A stretch of 47,500 bases of DNA, from positions 575,001 through 622,500 of the forward strand of contig CAJNDS010000502.1 in NCBI GenBank assembly GCA_905221605.1. Direction: 5' to 3'. The position numbers and the translations under genes were made by a program. A model generated the notes under the pieces. That model did not search any database. It was not told where the DNA came from and was given only the letters and a program-made list of their open reading frames with translations. Positions 39,721 to 47,500 of this stretch are shown here, in pieces. Position 1 is the first letter of the stretch. The number at the start of each line of letters is the position of its first letter. The stretch is from Symbiodinium natans. Lineage: Eukaryota; Sar; Dinophyceae; Suessiales; Symbiodiniaceae.

Positions 39721-42700
39721 GGATGTTGGAGCTGAAGACGATGGTAGCGAGGACGAGTCTTCCTTGGACCGGGCCTTAATCCTCTGATATCCTGCCAAAA
39801 ACCATGCTGTTTCCCACAAAAAGAGGATACTGAGCACCATAGCAGTCAGGCCCATCCAAAGCGCCGTCTGCCCGAAGTTCAACATGACGACTGTCGCCAT
39901 ATCATCCATTGTCATCGCTTGCTCCATTGTTGCACCATCCACTGTACTCAACATGGTCAAACAAACCAAAATCTTCATCATATTCGTCGCTTGCAGTCTG
40001 CTAGCTTGAGGTCGACAGCTTGTTGGCCCTCCCATGTTGATCAGCTTCCTCAGCTCGTCCACTCTACTCGCAGTAAGGGGTTTTGTGCCCAAATCTGCGG
40101 TCATGTAAACACCATCAAGGTGATACATCTGCCAAATATCGCATTGTAATCGCTCCTGGAGTGCTGCAGCCTTGATCTTTAACCCTCGGGTCCGCCAAAG
40201 GTTGGAGCTTCCTGTGACTAAGGCAACCGTAGCAGCATTATCGCAGTAGATCACAGCCTGAACAGGAACCTGCAATATTTCTTCCAAAACACATTTGGTT
40301 CCCTCACCATAAGCTACCCCTTCCAACACTGCACACAGTTCGCTTTCTGCTGTACTGAGGCTGGTCATAGTTTGCTTGTTGGACGACCAACCAATTAATT
40401 GGCCAGCAGCAAAAGCATGTACACATTCTTGGGAACGTCCGGCATCGGGAGCGTGACTGGCATCAGTAAAAACCTCCACCAACGCCTCTTTTCTAGGCAC
40501 CCTTAACTCCTGATGCTTCCCAAAAGAATCCGGATTGGCCACATAGCGAAGGCCCTCCTTGGTGGCCTTGAGGAACTTGAAGATTTGAGTTGCTGCTTCC
40601 ACCGCCAAAACAGCATCCCTGGTAATGCATTGAGCCGCCTTGCTGATGGCAAAGATGATATCGGGTCTTGTACGGGTTCCAATCCAATTTAACTCACCAA
40701 TCAGCTTTTGGGCCAGCTTCACCTGCAGAGGATCCATCTCCTTTTTGTCATGAGGAAGATCATACCTCAACGCAGGAACCTTGGAAGTTCGTAGGCTGCC
40801 TTGATGCTCGCTCTCGAATCGTTCCAAGATTTCGTCGATATACGCCTCCTGCCGGAGCAAAAATCCACGGCGATCATCAGATCCTTCCGATATATCGAAT
40901 CCGCAAAAACGAACAGATCCTTGGGCCACGTACTCCGGTGTAGAGCATGCCCAGAGCTGCGACAGATCGCTGAAGCACGATTGTAGTACCCCATCTTCCA
41001 TGACTCCCAAAATGTCATCGACATAGATGGAAACCAGGCCGCACAATCTTCCATCCTCGGATAAAATTCTCCACAAATTTTGATCTGTGCGACAAGCCTG
41101 CCAGGTGTACCACGCTCCTCCACTCTGAAATCTTCGGCCATTAAGTTGTTGATTTCGAAACACTGCCCAGCTCTTAGGCGAAATGTCCAATCCGTATAAT
41201 GCACGGGTCACCAACCACTTTTCATACGGAGGGATAATTCCAGCTCGGGACAGGATTTTCGGCGGGTCCAAAATGATGCGTTCTGTTTTGGTTTTGGTCC
41301 GCTGAAGTAGCGGGGCATTCAGGAAGGCCCCCTTGATGTCCGTCGTTCCAGCCTTCCAGCCACGACGAGCCCCCACAGCAAGCATGGTACGTAGCACAGT
41401 AATGTCAATACCAGCCGCATATACCTCCTCCCGGAGCTCCTGCTTTGTTTTGCTGCTTTCCTCGGCCTGGAGAAAGTTCCCACAAGCGCATGCCCTCGCT
41501 TTGCGTTGTCCACTGACCGCCTTTCTTGTGAACACCATTTTTGCCGGAATCCTCTTCACGATCAGGCTGTCGTCCTCCTCCATGACCCGGATTTGCTGCT
41601 CGGTGATTGGCTCTATTGCAGCCTTCTCATGGCGAATCGTGTTATACTCGGCACTCATCGCTGGTGTCCACGCTGGCAGCTCCTGCAGTACCTGGGCTTG
41701 CTGAATTGTCTTCGTTTGCAAGAACACCTCCGGAAAAACATCAGTAGGAGCGCCCGTACCTCCAACATTTGTTTCCACAGACATGCTCTTCAACAGTCGA
41801 AGATCATCTTCCACCTGGTCTGCTTGCTCGTGTATGGCCCGTACCTGCGTGACTTGATCCTTCAAGGTCCAAGTGTCCGGCTCCTCGTCCAAGCTGGATT
41901 GATCCCAAAGGTCTTGTTGCAGCTTTTGTTGTTCATGTAGCCCTAATCTTTTCAATCCCAGCTGCATGCCATCCAGCAGGTCGCTCTGCTCATCAGCTTC
42001 AAAACCAATGGGTATCTCAGAGGCCACAACATGTCCCACCACGCCAGTCGCTGCTCCCCCGGTTCCAAGGCTGTTTTTGCTTTGATACAACATTCCCGCC
42101 TCCTCCGGAACCAAAAAACTTTCTGCAGCATCCAGCATTTTCAGGGCATCGCTGTGTTCTAGACGAAGTTGATAGCGAGGCCGAACATTTCTATAGTCCT
42201 CGTACCGGATTTCCGGCGTTCTCGAACGGCCTCGTCCACCTCCACCTGGGCCATCTGGACCATCTCCCGGTGGATCATCATCTTCATCGTCTCCTTGATC
42301 CACGTCCTCATCATCGTCTGGAGGCTCCTCCTCGTTTTCTTCTGCCTGCTGAGGTTCTTGCAGCTCGTAGAGGACCTCGGACCGAATGACGATGTCGAGG
42401 GGTTGCCAGTGAGGTGCCTCCTCGTAGCCCACTGTATGATTTACCATCATGGCAAACTGATGAATTTCCAGCTGATTTTCATCGTCGTACATGTAGCGGT
42501 AGTTGATAATCGTCGCCATGGTGAGATCCGGCCGATCATCTGTTAGCGCCCGCCTCCTTGATTCTGGATCATCCTCATCAACCAAATGCCTCTGAATTAC
42601 AGGATCGATCTGCATTCCCTCCTCAGGCGGATTGACCCGGTCCAATCGAATACTTGGGTCCCTCAGGACTTGATTGGGGTCGATTTCCGGATCTGGTAGC

Positions 42701-43746
42701 AAACCTGCCCACCTGAAGCGATACTCGTAGGCTGCTGAGGCCGCCTGATCGACAGTTTCCGTCGTAGGTAGGATGCCATCCGGTGGGAGCACTGGGGACC
42801 ACTCACCTTCCCAGTCGTCCACAAAGCGCTGCAAGGGATGTTGATCCAGGTCGTGAGCATTGGCCTGCTCATGGGTCCATCTCTCCTGAAACAACCGATC
42901 CGCAGTTGCGGCATCCAACACAGTGTATTGAATTTGTGTATGCTCCACTTGCCTTGCAGGCCCATCGGCTTCTCCTTCCTCTCGCTGTCGCAGGCGAAGT
43001 TTGGCGACGCTTGGCCTAGGGGCAGTCGTAGCGCTGGTGTTCGAGGGCGAGGCTGAACTCAAACTCGATCTCGAATCTTGCTTATACCCCCCCCCAATGC
43101 CTGCTATAGCAGGCAATGGGAAACCTGCAGAATACAGGCTGGCCCTTTTGCCAGGCTCCAACCTGGCGTGCGCGGCCAAGGAAAAAGCCACCGCCAGCAC
43201 GCGTGGGCCCTTTTCTTCACCGTCCTCCGAAGCATGCCACTTGCGTGGATCCAATCTCATCGAATCCCCGCAACGAAGGCGATGAATCTGGCCCGGCTTC
43301 CAGAGGCCTGGGCGAACCTCCTTCCAGACCAACTCTTCCGAGCCCAGGCCAGTGAAGGGTGGTTCCACTTCAGTCCAGATAGAAATGGAGGGTGAAAGGC
43401 ATACCAGCAGATTACTCGTCCCCCGTTGATTGAAGATATCACGATGCGGCCCCAGCCAATTGTTCACCGAAAGGGTAGACGAGGTCCAGGTGTCATTTGG
43501 GAAAGCAGCTGCGAGGATGGCATTCAGGACCTGAGTTCGCAGCCGATCAGGTTGTTGGGTTGTGGTATTTGTGATCCCAATGACTCCCCCTCGCCTGTAA
43601 ACCCCATTGGTGATATAGAGGCCTTCAGAGGTTTGGCGGTCGCTGCGTAACTTTGTCCCGCTAGGAGTCCGCCTTTTTCCAAGCTTGTACCAGACTGTGT
43701 CCAGTTTGCTCCCTGTCATGCCCTGGACAGGACAGTGCTGCTGGTG
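39457..43746 (-). CDS. Copia pol: 2OG-Fe(II)-oxygenase-like domain, reverse transcriptase, RNase H, membrane extension
   Basis: A frame of 1,420 codons from the Met at 43,719, probably internal to the polyprotein. Residues 30-185 look like a 2OG-Fe(II) dioxygenase of the AlkB-like type: NNWLGPHRDIFNQ gives HxD (H92, D94), RKWHASED the distal H162, and GPRVLAVAFSL the R173 expected to bind 2-oxoglutarate. Residues 455-500 are an acidic linker. Copia reverse transcriptase spans about 680-960: TTDIKGAFLNAPL (D794), LYGLDISPKSW, IYVDDILGV (D901, D902). RNase H spans 1080-1215: VEVFTDASH (D1086), LSTAESEL (E1125), VIYCDNAA (D1160), TADLGTKPL (D1209). All expected catalytic acids are present. Residues 1247-1262 are signal-like and 1282-1310 form a membrane segment. 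The last ~85 residues are read in the wrong frame. Confidence 0.9.
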   Translation of the reverse strand, partial: HQQHCPVQGMTGSKLDTVWYKLGKRRTPSGTKLRSDRQTSEGLYITNGVYRRGGVIGITNTTTQQPDRLRTQVLNAILAAAFPNDTWTSSTLSVNNWLGPHRDIFNQRGTSNLLVCLSPSISIWTEVEPPFTGLGSEELVWKEVRPGLWKPGQIHRLRCGDSMRLDPRKWHASEDGEEKGPRVLAVAFSLAAHARLEPGKRASLYSAGFPLPAIAGIGGGYKQDSRSSLSSASPSNTSATTAPRPSVAKLRLRQREEGEADGPARQVEHTQIQYTVLDAATADRLFQERWTHEQANAHDLDQHPLQRFVDDWEGEWSPVLPPDGILPTTETVDQAASAAYEYRFRWAGLLPDPEIDPNQVLRDPSIRLDRVNPPEEGMQIDPVIQRHLVDEDDPESRRRALTDDRPDLTMATIINYRYMYDDENQLEIHQFAMMVNHTVGYEEAPHWQPLDIVIRSEVLYELQEPQQAEENEEEPPDDDEDVDQGDDEDDDPPGDGPDGPGGGGRGRSRTPEIRYEDYRNVRPRYQLRLEHSDALKMLDAAESFLVPEEAGMLYQSKNSLGTGGAATGVVGHVVASEIPIGFEADEQSDLLDGMQLGLKRLGLHEQQKLQQDLWDQSSLDEEPDTWTLKDQVTQVRAIHEQADQVEDDLRLLKSMSVETNVGGTGAPTDVFPEVFLQTKTIQQAQVLQELPAWTPAMSAEYNTIRHEKAAIEPITEQQIRVMEEDDSLIVKRIPAKMVFTRKAVSGQRKARACACGNFLQAEESSKTKQELREEVYAAGIDITVLRTMLAVGARRGWKAGTTDIKGAFLNAPLLQRTKTKTERIILDPPKILSRAGIIPPYEKWLVTRALYGLDISPKSWAVFRNQQLNGRRFQSGGAWYTWQACRTDQNLWRILSEDGRLCGLVSIYVDDILGVMEDGVLQSCFSDLSQLWACSTPEYVAQGSVRFCGFDISEGSDDRRGFLLRQEAYIDEILERFESEHQGSLRTSKVPALRYDLPHDKKEMDPLQVKLAQKLIGELNWIGTRTRPDIIFAISKAAQCITRDAVLAVEAATQIFKFLKATKEGLRYVANPDSFGKHQELRVPRKEALVEVFTDASHAPDAGRSQECVHAFAAGQLIGWSSNKQTMTSLSTAESELCAVLEGVAYGEGTKCVLEEILQVPVQAVIYCDNAATVALVTGSSNLWRTRGLKIKAAALQERLQCDIWQMYHLDGVYMTADLGTKPLTASRVDELRKLINMGGPTSCRPQASRLQATNMMKILVCLTMLSTVDGATMEQAMTMDDMATVVMLNFGQTALWMGLTAMVLSILFLWETAWFLAGYQRIKARSKEDSSSLPSSSAPTSTGMESTTATGVEHIHWDDLEHAPWDDADSIHWDVIGSYGFFVGAYASTQGAPSPTTTFGGTSRIRGLLDDTRGMACKGPSTTTHPTV
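43180..43632 (-). other. 2OG-Fe(II) oxygenase-like (AlkB-type) domain in the retroelement
   Basis: Corresponds to residues 30-180 of the pol frame. Visible elements: NxWxGxHRD, a following N-L-L-V strand, LRCGDSMRLDPRKWHAS, and an Arg 11 residues after the distal His. That spacing is usual for the double-stranded beta-helix oxygenases that demethylate or hydroxylate nucleic acids or proteins. Substrate unknown; all four key residues are intact. Confidence 0.6.
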
Positions 43747-43892
43747 CTACCGACAATGAGGCCAAGCCCTGTTTGCCGCGAGCTCGCTGTCGAGGAGGCA
43801 CAGCGTCCACTTCCACCTCATCCATGGCCGAAATTGCACCAGTATCCGCCATTTGCACATTTTGAAACAGCGTGGTTGTCGTGAAGAAATCG
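43661..43892 (-). pseudogene. Frameshifted piece joining integrase to the oxygenase-like region
   Basis: After GYVVKVE the sense continues one frame over as DFFTTTTLFQNVQMADTGAI and then EVEVDAVPPRQRARGK. One missing base near 43,890 explains the switch. This frame stops at 43,661, while the next domain is read in the original frame from about 43,740, so a second compensating change lies between 43,661 and 43,747. Inferred from continuity of composition. Confidence 0.6.
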
Positions 43893-45000
43893 TTTCCACT
43901 TTCACCACATAGCCCCTGGAAACATGTTGCGCCGGGGCAATCACCACGCCTTTGTGGACACGATCATCCCATTGTTCAGCCTTATGCCAGTGTCTTTTGC
44001 GGATCCAAACCACTGTACCAAACGGAACCAAAGGCTTGACAGGCATGCCCAGTCGGGCCAAGGCCCTGCGAAGGCGTCGCTCAGCCACCCATCGCCAGGC
44101 ACCCGGCCAAAGTCGCTTGGCCGACGTTTCACCATGCAGCAACGTCCTGGTGGCCCTCTTGCAAATACCAACTGCAGCTTCTGCCCGGCCATTTTGCTTG
44201 TAGGATCCGCCCTGCCCACAGGTTTGATAAATCCCTCTATCCTGAAGCCAACGACAGACGGGGGCATTGAGGAACTCGCCTCCTTTGTCTGTATGAAACC
44301 TGGCCACATGCATTCCCCGCATTTTCAGCTTGCTGTAAACGCGACCTATGGCTCCAACCACAGATGCTGGGGTCTTGTCTCGTAGGCTCTCAGCGAAAGT
44401 GAGCTCCACCATCTGTAGCTTGTCCAACTTCAAGTCTTGAGGAGCCACCGAGTCCGCTTGTTTGCGAGCCTTGACCAGATATTGTTTCCAGGCTTCAGCT
44501 TGTTCCTGCACGAGGCGCTTCTGAAAGTCCGTGAGGTTCTCCTTGGGCAATTCCTCCTCCAGGACCTCCTCGTTGCACTCCCATTCACCGGGATCCACCT
44601 CATCATTCCAGTCCTCCTCGCAGTCCAGCCCATAATCCCTTAGGACGACGGCTTCCTCATCCTTTGCCTGAGGTAGTAGTGGTTCATCCAGTTGGGAACA
44701 CCGCTCATCATCCAAATCCGGCTCATAATCCGGTGTGTCCTCGCCCAACAGCGATGTGGTGTCAACACCCACCAACCCGTCATCGTCCAGCAAGGATGCG
44801 GCCTCATTGACTGCCTCTGAAGATCTGGGCTTTTCAGCTTGACCACCTCCTTCAGGAATTTCCACCATTGGTTCCGGCTCCAAATTTGCAAAGACCGGAA
44901 TGGTGTAAACCATCGTGCACATGTACTTCACCCGACCATACTCATCCAAGCCCACCGTGTAGGGACCACTCAGATCGGCGCTAATCGTGAACTGCCCACT
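43747..45000 (-). CDS. Copia integrase core with a long acidic insertion (frameshifted fragment)
   Basis: The frame opens at about 45,000 with FTISADLSGPYTVG, whose Asp is the first catalytic residue. There is no ATG; it reads on from the previous frame. Counting from the GTG at 44,955, residues about 25-180 are a strongly acidic, low-complexity insertion. The core then resumes: LTFAESLRDKTPASVV, ARFHTDKGGEFLN (D223) and QNGRAEAAVGICKRATRTLL (E259). D223 and E259 are separated by exactly 35 residues, as in retroviral-type integrases. A C-terminal region with WIRKRHWHKAEQW and GYVVKVE follows, after which the frame is wrong. The stop at 43,747 is a frameshift product. The enzyme would insert the cDNA into the host genome; the insertion between the first and second catalytic acids is unusual for Copia. 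Confidence 0.85.
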   Translation of the reverse strand, partial: SGQFTISADLSGPYTVGLDEYGRVKYMCTMVYTIPVFANLEPEPMVEIPEGGGQAEKPRSSEAVNEAASLLDDDGLVGVDTTSLLGEDTPDYEPDLDDERCSQLDEPLLPQAKDEEAVVLRDYGLDCEEDWNDEVDPGEWECNEEVLEEELPKENLTDFQKRLVQEQAEAWKQYLVKARKQADSVAPQDLKLDKLQMVELTFAESLRDKTPASVVGAIGRVYSKLKMRGMHVARFHTDKGGEFLNAPVCRWLQDRGIYQTCGQGGSYKQNGRAEAAVGICKRATRTLLHGETSAKRLWPGAWRWVAERRLRRALARLGMPVKPLVPFGTVVWIRKRHWHKAEQWDDRVHKGVVIAPAQHVSRGYVVKVETISSRQPRCFKMCKWRILVQFRPWMRWKWTLCLLDSELAANRAWPHCR

Positions 45001-47500
45001 TCAAACCATCAGGCCACTCATACCCTTTGGTCATTTCTTGAGGATCCATTCCTTCCTCCCCCGAACCACAGTCTTTGCAGTTCACCATTGAAACCTCATC
45101 GAAGTACAACTTGTGCGATACCAGCAGTCCTTGCTGTTTCGTGGTCCGGTGACCCAAATCGCCAAAGTCGACTTCCAGTTTTTCCAACTTGTACTTCGCT
45201 TGACAATGTTGTACTTCTGGCCAATTCCAGATTTCCGGTTTCGAAGCTTCGGTGTTTTCTCCATTGTTTGGCGCCTTGTGTTCCAACACCAGACCCACCG
45301 CCTGGCTGTTGTTGTGAAGCCTCCTTGCTTCCTCTGCGACCATATACAGCACCAACTGCCTCAGGATCAGGACATTCTCCTTTTCCACAGCCCGCAGGTC
45401 GCGAGGACCGAGCTCAGATCTGCCAAGTCGGTCTTGAGGATCATTCCCCCTCCATTGCTTGGGTGCCTCAAACGTCTTGTCTGGAGGTCCGCCCATCACC
45501 ATTTTGACATGGCCACTTCGGGCCAACTCCAACAAAAACCCATACATTTGGTCGCACAGTAGGTTTTCAGGCAGGTCCACGTCGATAACGTAACACCCAT
45601 CCATACCCTTGCCATCCAGATAGTGCTGAAAGAAGCCCCGGGTTTTGCCAGCAAACAGGTTCAGTACGATGAACTTCGAAGCCATCATGGCCTTCCTTGT
45701 CCTCCGGCTCCAAGGCAAGCAGTCATTTCCTTTGGCATAGGCGGGAACGGTTAGGGCATTGATGACCCCCTCTGGCAGATGCAAAAACTGATCTTGCAAC
45801 CAGCGCTTCATGGCTACGGGATCCTCAAACACCATAGTCCCTTCTTGCTCCAGGCCACCTCCATCTTCCTTCTGGATTCGCAGCTCCTTCACGAAGGCCA
45901 TCTTGTCCCGCTTCTTCTGCTCAATATCTTCAATGAGCTTTAAGGCCAGTGCTTCTGGAACTTCTGGGCATCCTGTAGCCAATCGTACTGGAAGCTGGCC
46001 AAACTTCGGGACCTTGATGCAGATACCACCTTGATCCCAAGTCACTCCTGTACCCAGCTGGATCAGCTCGTGCATGGCCACAATGGGACTCGTGGAGGGG
46101 TCGTTGGTCAACAGCGTGCCAGCATCGTTAATCCGGAGCTGTGTCGAGCCGGTAGCCAGGGCCACTGTAATCGGGGCAGCACGTTGGAACTCCCGATTGG
46201 ACTTTGCCTTTGTGAGGCAGGCCGTAGCTCCACCATCCAGCAATCCCCAGCCATCCGTTTCACCTCGCAACGCCGCCAATCTCATCGTCTTGATGAGCTC
46301 GGATGCCTCCTGAAGAAAAACTGCCTGTGCCGTCGAGGACGAAGCGGAAGTCGTAGAGGACGCTGGTTCGTCCGGCTCCACCTTCTTCACGATGGGCTTG
46401 GGCTTTCCCTTGTGCTTGCCTCTGCCCTTTGCTTCCGTGGCCTTGTCATTGGTCTCTTTAGCAGCGGCTGTGTCTGCAGAGGTGGTAGGATAAGGGCAGT
46501 TGGCCTTCTGGTGGTCTTCTGCAGAACAGTTGTAACACCTCCCCACCATCCTGGCCTTGTCGTGCGGAAAGGAGCAGGCATTGCCCTTTCGACACCCCTT
46601 AGGTGTCATCCAGTTCCAGCATTGCCCATGTTCCCGCTGTCCCTTGTCTTTGCCCTTGCCCTTTCCTTTCGCTTCTGTTTCCATGGCCGCCACCTTAGGT
46701 CTTCGTCCTCCAAGTTCGGAGCCAGTAACCATTTCCAGTTCCGCCAACAACATCTGCGCTAAGGACTTGGCAGAGGACAAGGTAGGGGCATAGTCAATCT
46801 TGTTTTCCAACCGAAAAGTTGACAGCCGGAATAAGCTTTGCCCCGCGATCACCGCAGCTGTAATCTGGTCCAGTGCTTTAACCAGCAGTGTTGGGTCTGG
46901 GAGTGCCAGTTTCAGCTCCTGAGCTCTGGTAAGGGCTCGGGACCACTTTCTGATTCCAGCGATGCCGTCCGTCGCCGTGTTCACCGCAGCTGGAGCAGTT
47001 AACGTTCGTAGCAAAGCCTGCTTCTCCCCTGCTCCTCCCGGTTGATACTTGGTCAGCAACCGAAACAGCATAGGAATGGTTTGCACCGCTCGGATGGTTA
47101 CCATTTCCTCCTTAACATCTGCAGGTAACGCCGCCAGCATGAGCACCGCACCTCGTTGTTCAGTTCGTGACCACCTGGAGTGCTCAAACAGTGCCGTCAG
47201 CCCCATCACCTTGTCTCGGAGCTCCAACCTCTTCAGCGGCGAGGCGGCCAGCCAGTCATCGTAATAGTTATAGGCCGTGCCTGTAACCTGGTCCCACCAC
47301 TCTGCCGCCGTGGCTGAAATTCCCGCCATCATCGGTTTGACCACCGTCAGCCAGTCTCCAAGAATCATTCCAGCATCCTCGGTGTTGCCCTTGGAGATCT
47401 CCAGCTTAGGCAGATCCTGAATACTTCTGGCGGTCTCCTCCGAAGGCATCAAGGCCGCTGAATCCTCAGATATTAAGGCCCTTGGTCTCGTCCTCATCTC
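44981..47500 (-). CDS. Copia gag-protease with C5-methyltransferase-like domain (partial)
   Basis: An open frame of at least 838 codons that continues past the window edge, so the start is unknown (first Met in window at 47,497). Residues counted from that Met: gag-like helical region 40-260; Lys/Gly-rich linker (278-287); CCCH zinc motif C293-C302-C308-H312 (CX8CX5CX3H); CCHC zinc knuckle C321-C324-H329-C334; Ser/Thr-rich linker; retropepsin-like block with LLDGGATACL, D421, where DG replaces the usual D-S/T-G. Residues 608-742 resemble a C5-cytosine methyltransferase: FIVLNLFAGKTRG (motif I), YVIDVDLPE (II), VMGGPPDKTF (IV) and LVLEHKAP (VI-like), but the catalytic Cys of PPC is Asp673. The frame ends inside the integrase N-terminal region, where the downstream frame takes over by a +1 shift. 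Confidence 0.85.
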   Translation of the reverse strand, partial: EMRTRPRALISEDSAALMPSEETARSIQDLPKLEISKGNTEDAGMILGDWLTVVKPMMAGISATAAEWWDQVTGTAYNYYDDWLAASPLKRLELRDKVMGLTALFEHSRWSRTEQRGAVLMLAALPADVKEEMVTIRAVQTIPMLFRLLTKYQPGGAGEKQALLRTLTAPAAVNTATDGIAGIRKWSRALTRAQELKLALPDPTLLVKALDQITAAVIAGQSLFRLSTFRLENKIDYAPTLSSAKSLAQMLLAELEMVTGSELGGRRPKVAAMETEAKGKGKGKDKGQREHGQCWNWMTPKGCRKGNACSFPHDKARMVGRCYNCSAEDHQKANCPYPTTSADTAAAKETNDKATEAKGRGKHKGKPKPIVKKVEPDEPASSTTSASSSTAQAVFLQEASELIKTMRLAALRGETDGWGLLDGGATACLTKAKSNREFQRAAPITVALATGSTQLRINDAGTLLTNDPSTSPIVAMHELIQLGTGVTWDQGGICIKVPKFGQLPVRLATGCPEVPEALALKLIEDIEQKKRDKMAFVKELRIQKEDGGGLEQEGTMVFEDPVAMKRWLQDQFLHLPEGVINALTVPAYAKGNDCLPWSRRTRKAMMASKFIVLNLFAGKTRGFFQHYLDGKGMDGCYVIDVDLPENLLCDQMYGFLLELARSGHVKMVMGGPPDKTFEAPKQWRGNDPQDRLGRSELGPRDLRAVEKENVLILRQLVLYMVAEEARRLHNNSQAVGLVLEHKAPNNGENTEASKPEIWNWPEVQHCQAKYKLEKLEVDFGDLGHRTTKQQGLLVSHKLYFDEVSMVNCKDCGSGEEGMDPQEMTKGYEWPDGLKWAVHD
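45272..45676 (-). other. C5-cytosine methyltransferase-like domain in the retroelement
   Basis: Corresponds to residues 608-742 of the gag frame. Motif I (NLFAGK), an acidic pair for cofactor binding (VIDVDL), motif IV with Asp in place of the catalytic Cys (GGPPDKT), and a motif VI-like EH (E739). A block LGHRTTKQQG follows at about 781-790. The fold assignment is by motif order. Catalysis is unlikely in this copy. Confidence 0.65.

Larger units (their letters stand above)
39276..47500 (-). mobile_element. Copia-type LTR retrotransposon with accessory enzyme domains, 5' end outside window
   Basis: The order gag, protease, integrase, reverse transcriptase, RNase H places this in Ty1/Copia. 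The coding region is broken by at least four frame changes (near 45,000, 43,890, 43,700 and 39,700). The 5' LTR is beyond the right edge. No LTR can be defined at the 3' end because the partner is missing. Extra modules not found in ordinary Copia elements are a C5-methyltransferase-like domain before integrase, a 2OG-Fe(II)-oxygenase-like domain after it, and a membrane segment after RNase H. Codon use is GC-moderate and no telomeric repeats interrupt it, unlike the rest of the window, suggesting a recent arrival. Confidence 0.9.

Noticed and set aside
1-47500. tRNA, rRNA, CRISPR or operon-type features
   Set aside because: I looked for conserved tRNA arms, rRNA cores and spaced repeats and saw none. 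Regular direct repeats here are telomeric or simple-sequence, without unique spacers of constant length.

Overview
The window is eukaryotic and very probably dinoflagellate (Symbiodiniaceae-like). Four things point there. Plant-type telomeric heptamers (TTTAGGG/CCCTAAA) are scattered through the first ~38 kb. An intronless secreted-protein gene has a spliced-leader relic (TTTTGGCTCAAG) just upstream of its start. A Copia-type retroelement carries accessory domains of the kind seen in Symbiodinium elements. Poly-G/poly-C tracts are unusually common. I recognised no tRNA, rRNA or bacterial feature.

Layout. 1-32,370: a repeat landscape without a conventional long gene. It holds dozens of short interstitial telomeric arrays in both orientations, a dispersed ~100-bp palindromic MITE family (TTGGGATG...CATCCCAA), other dispersed repeats, a 364-bp foldback MITE sitting in a telomeric repeat at a TA dinucleotide, a 351-bp tandem repeat whose units each contain a 79-bp-arm hairpin, a CCCTATAGCC satellite-like block, and a 360-bp nearly pure G tract followed by a (GGTGCT)n block. 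Between the arrays lie short GC-rich stretches, open on the + strand, often directly after a ...CAG acceptor-like site. Several encode charged, heptad-like peptides. I propose, as a hypothesis, that they are small exons of one or more + strand genes whose introns have been filled by telomeric repeats and MITEs.

32,377-33,618 (+): a complete 389-codon single-exon gene for a secreted FEA1/low-iron-inducible periplasmic-type protein, preceded by the spliced-leader relic, so likely a retroposed mRNA. 33,619-39,060: more repeats, a minisatellite and a few more candidate exons.

39,276-47,500 (-): the internal region of a Copia LTR retrotransposon, entering through the right edge of the window. In coding order: gag, CCCH and CCHC zinc motifs, a protease-like block, a C5-cytosine-methyltransferase-like domain (PPC Cys replaced by Asp), integrase with a long acidic insertion between the first and second catalytic residues, a 2OG-Fe(II)-oxygenase-like domain (HxD...H...R), an acidic linker, reverse transcriptase, RNase H, a membrane-segment extension and a conserved-looking tail. 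At least four frame changes break the polyprotein, so this copy is probably inactive. The pairing of a methyltransferase-like and an oxygenase-like domain in one element is the most striking thing here. Repeats interrupted by telomeric arrays, two of them flanked by short direct duplications, are the second.
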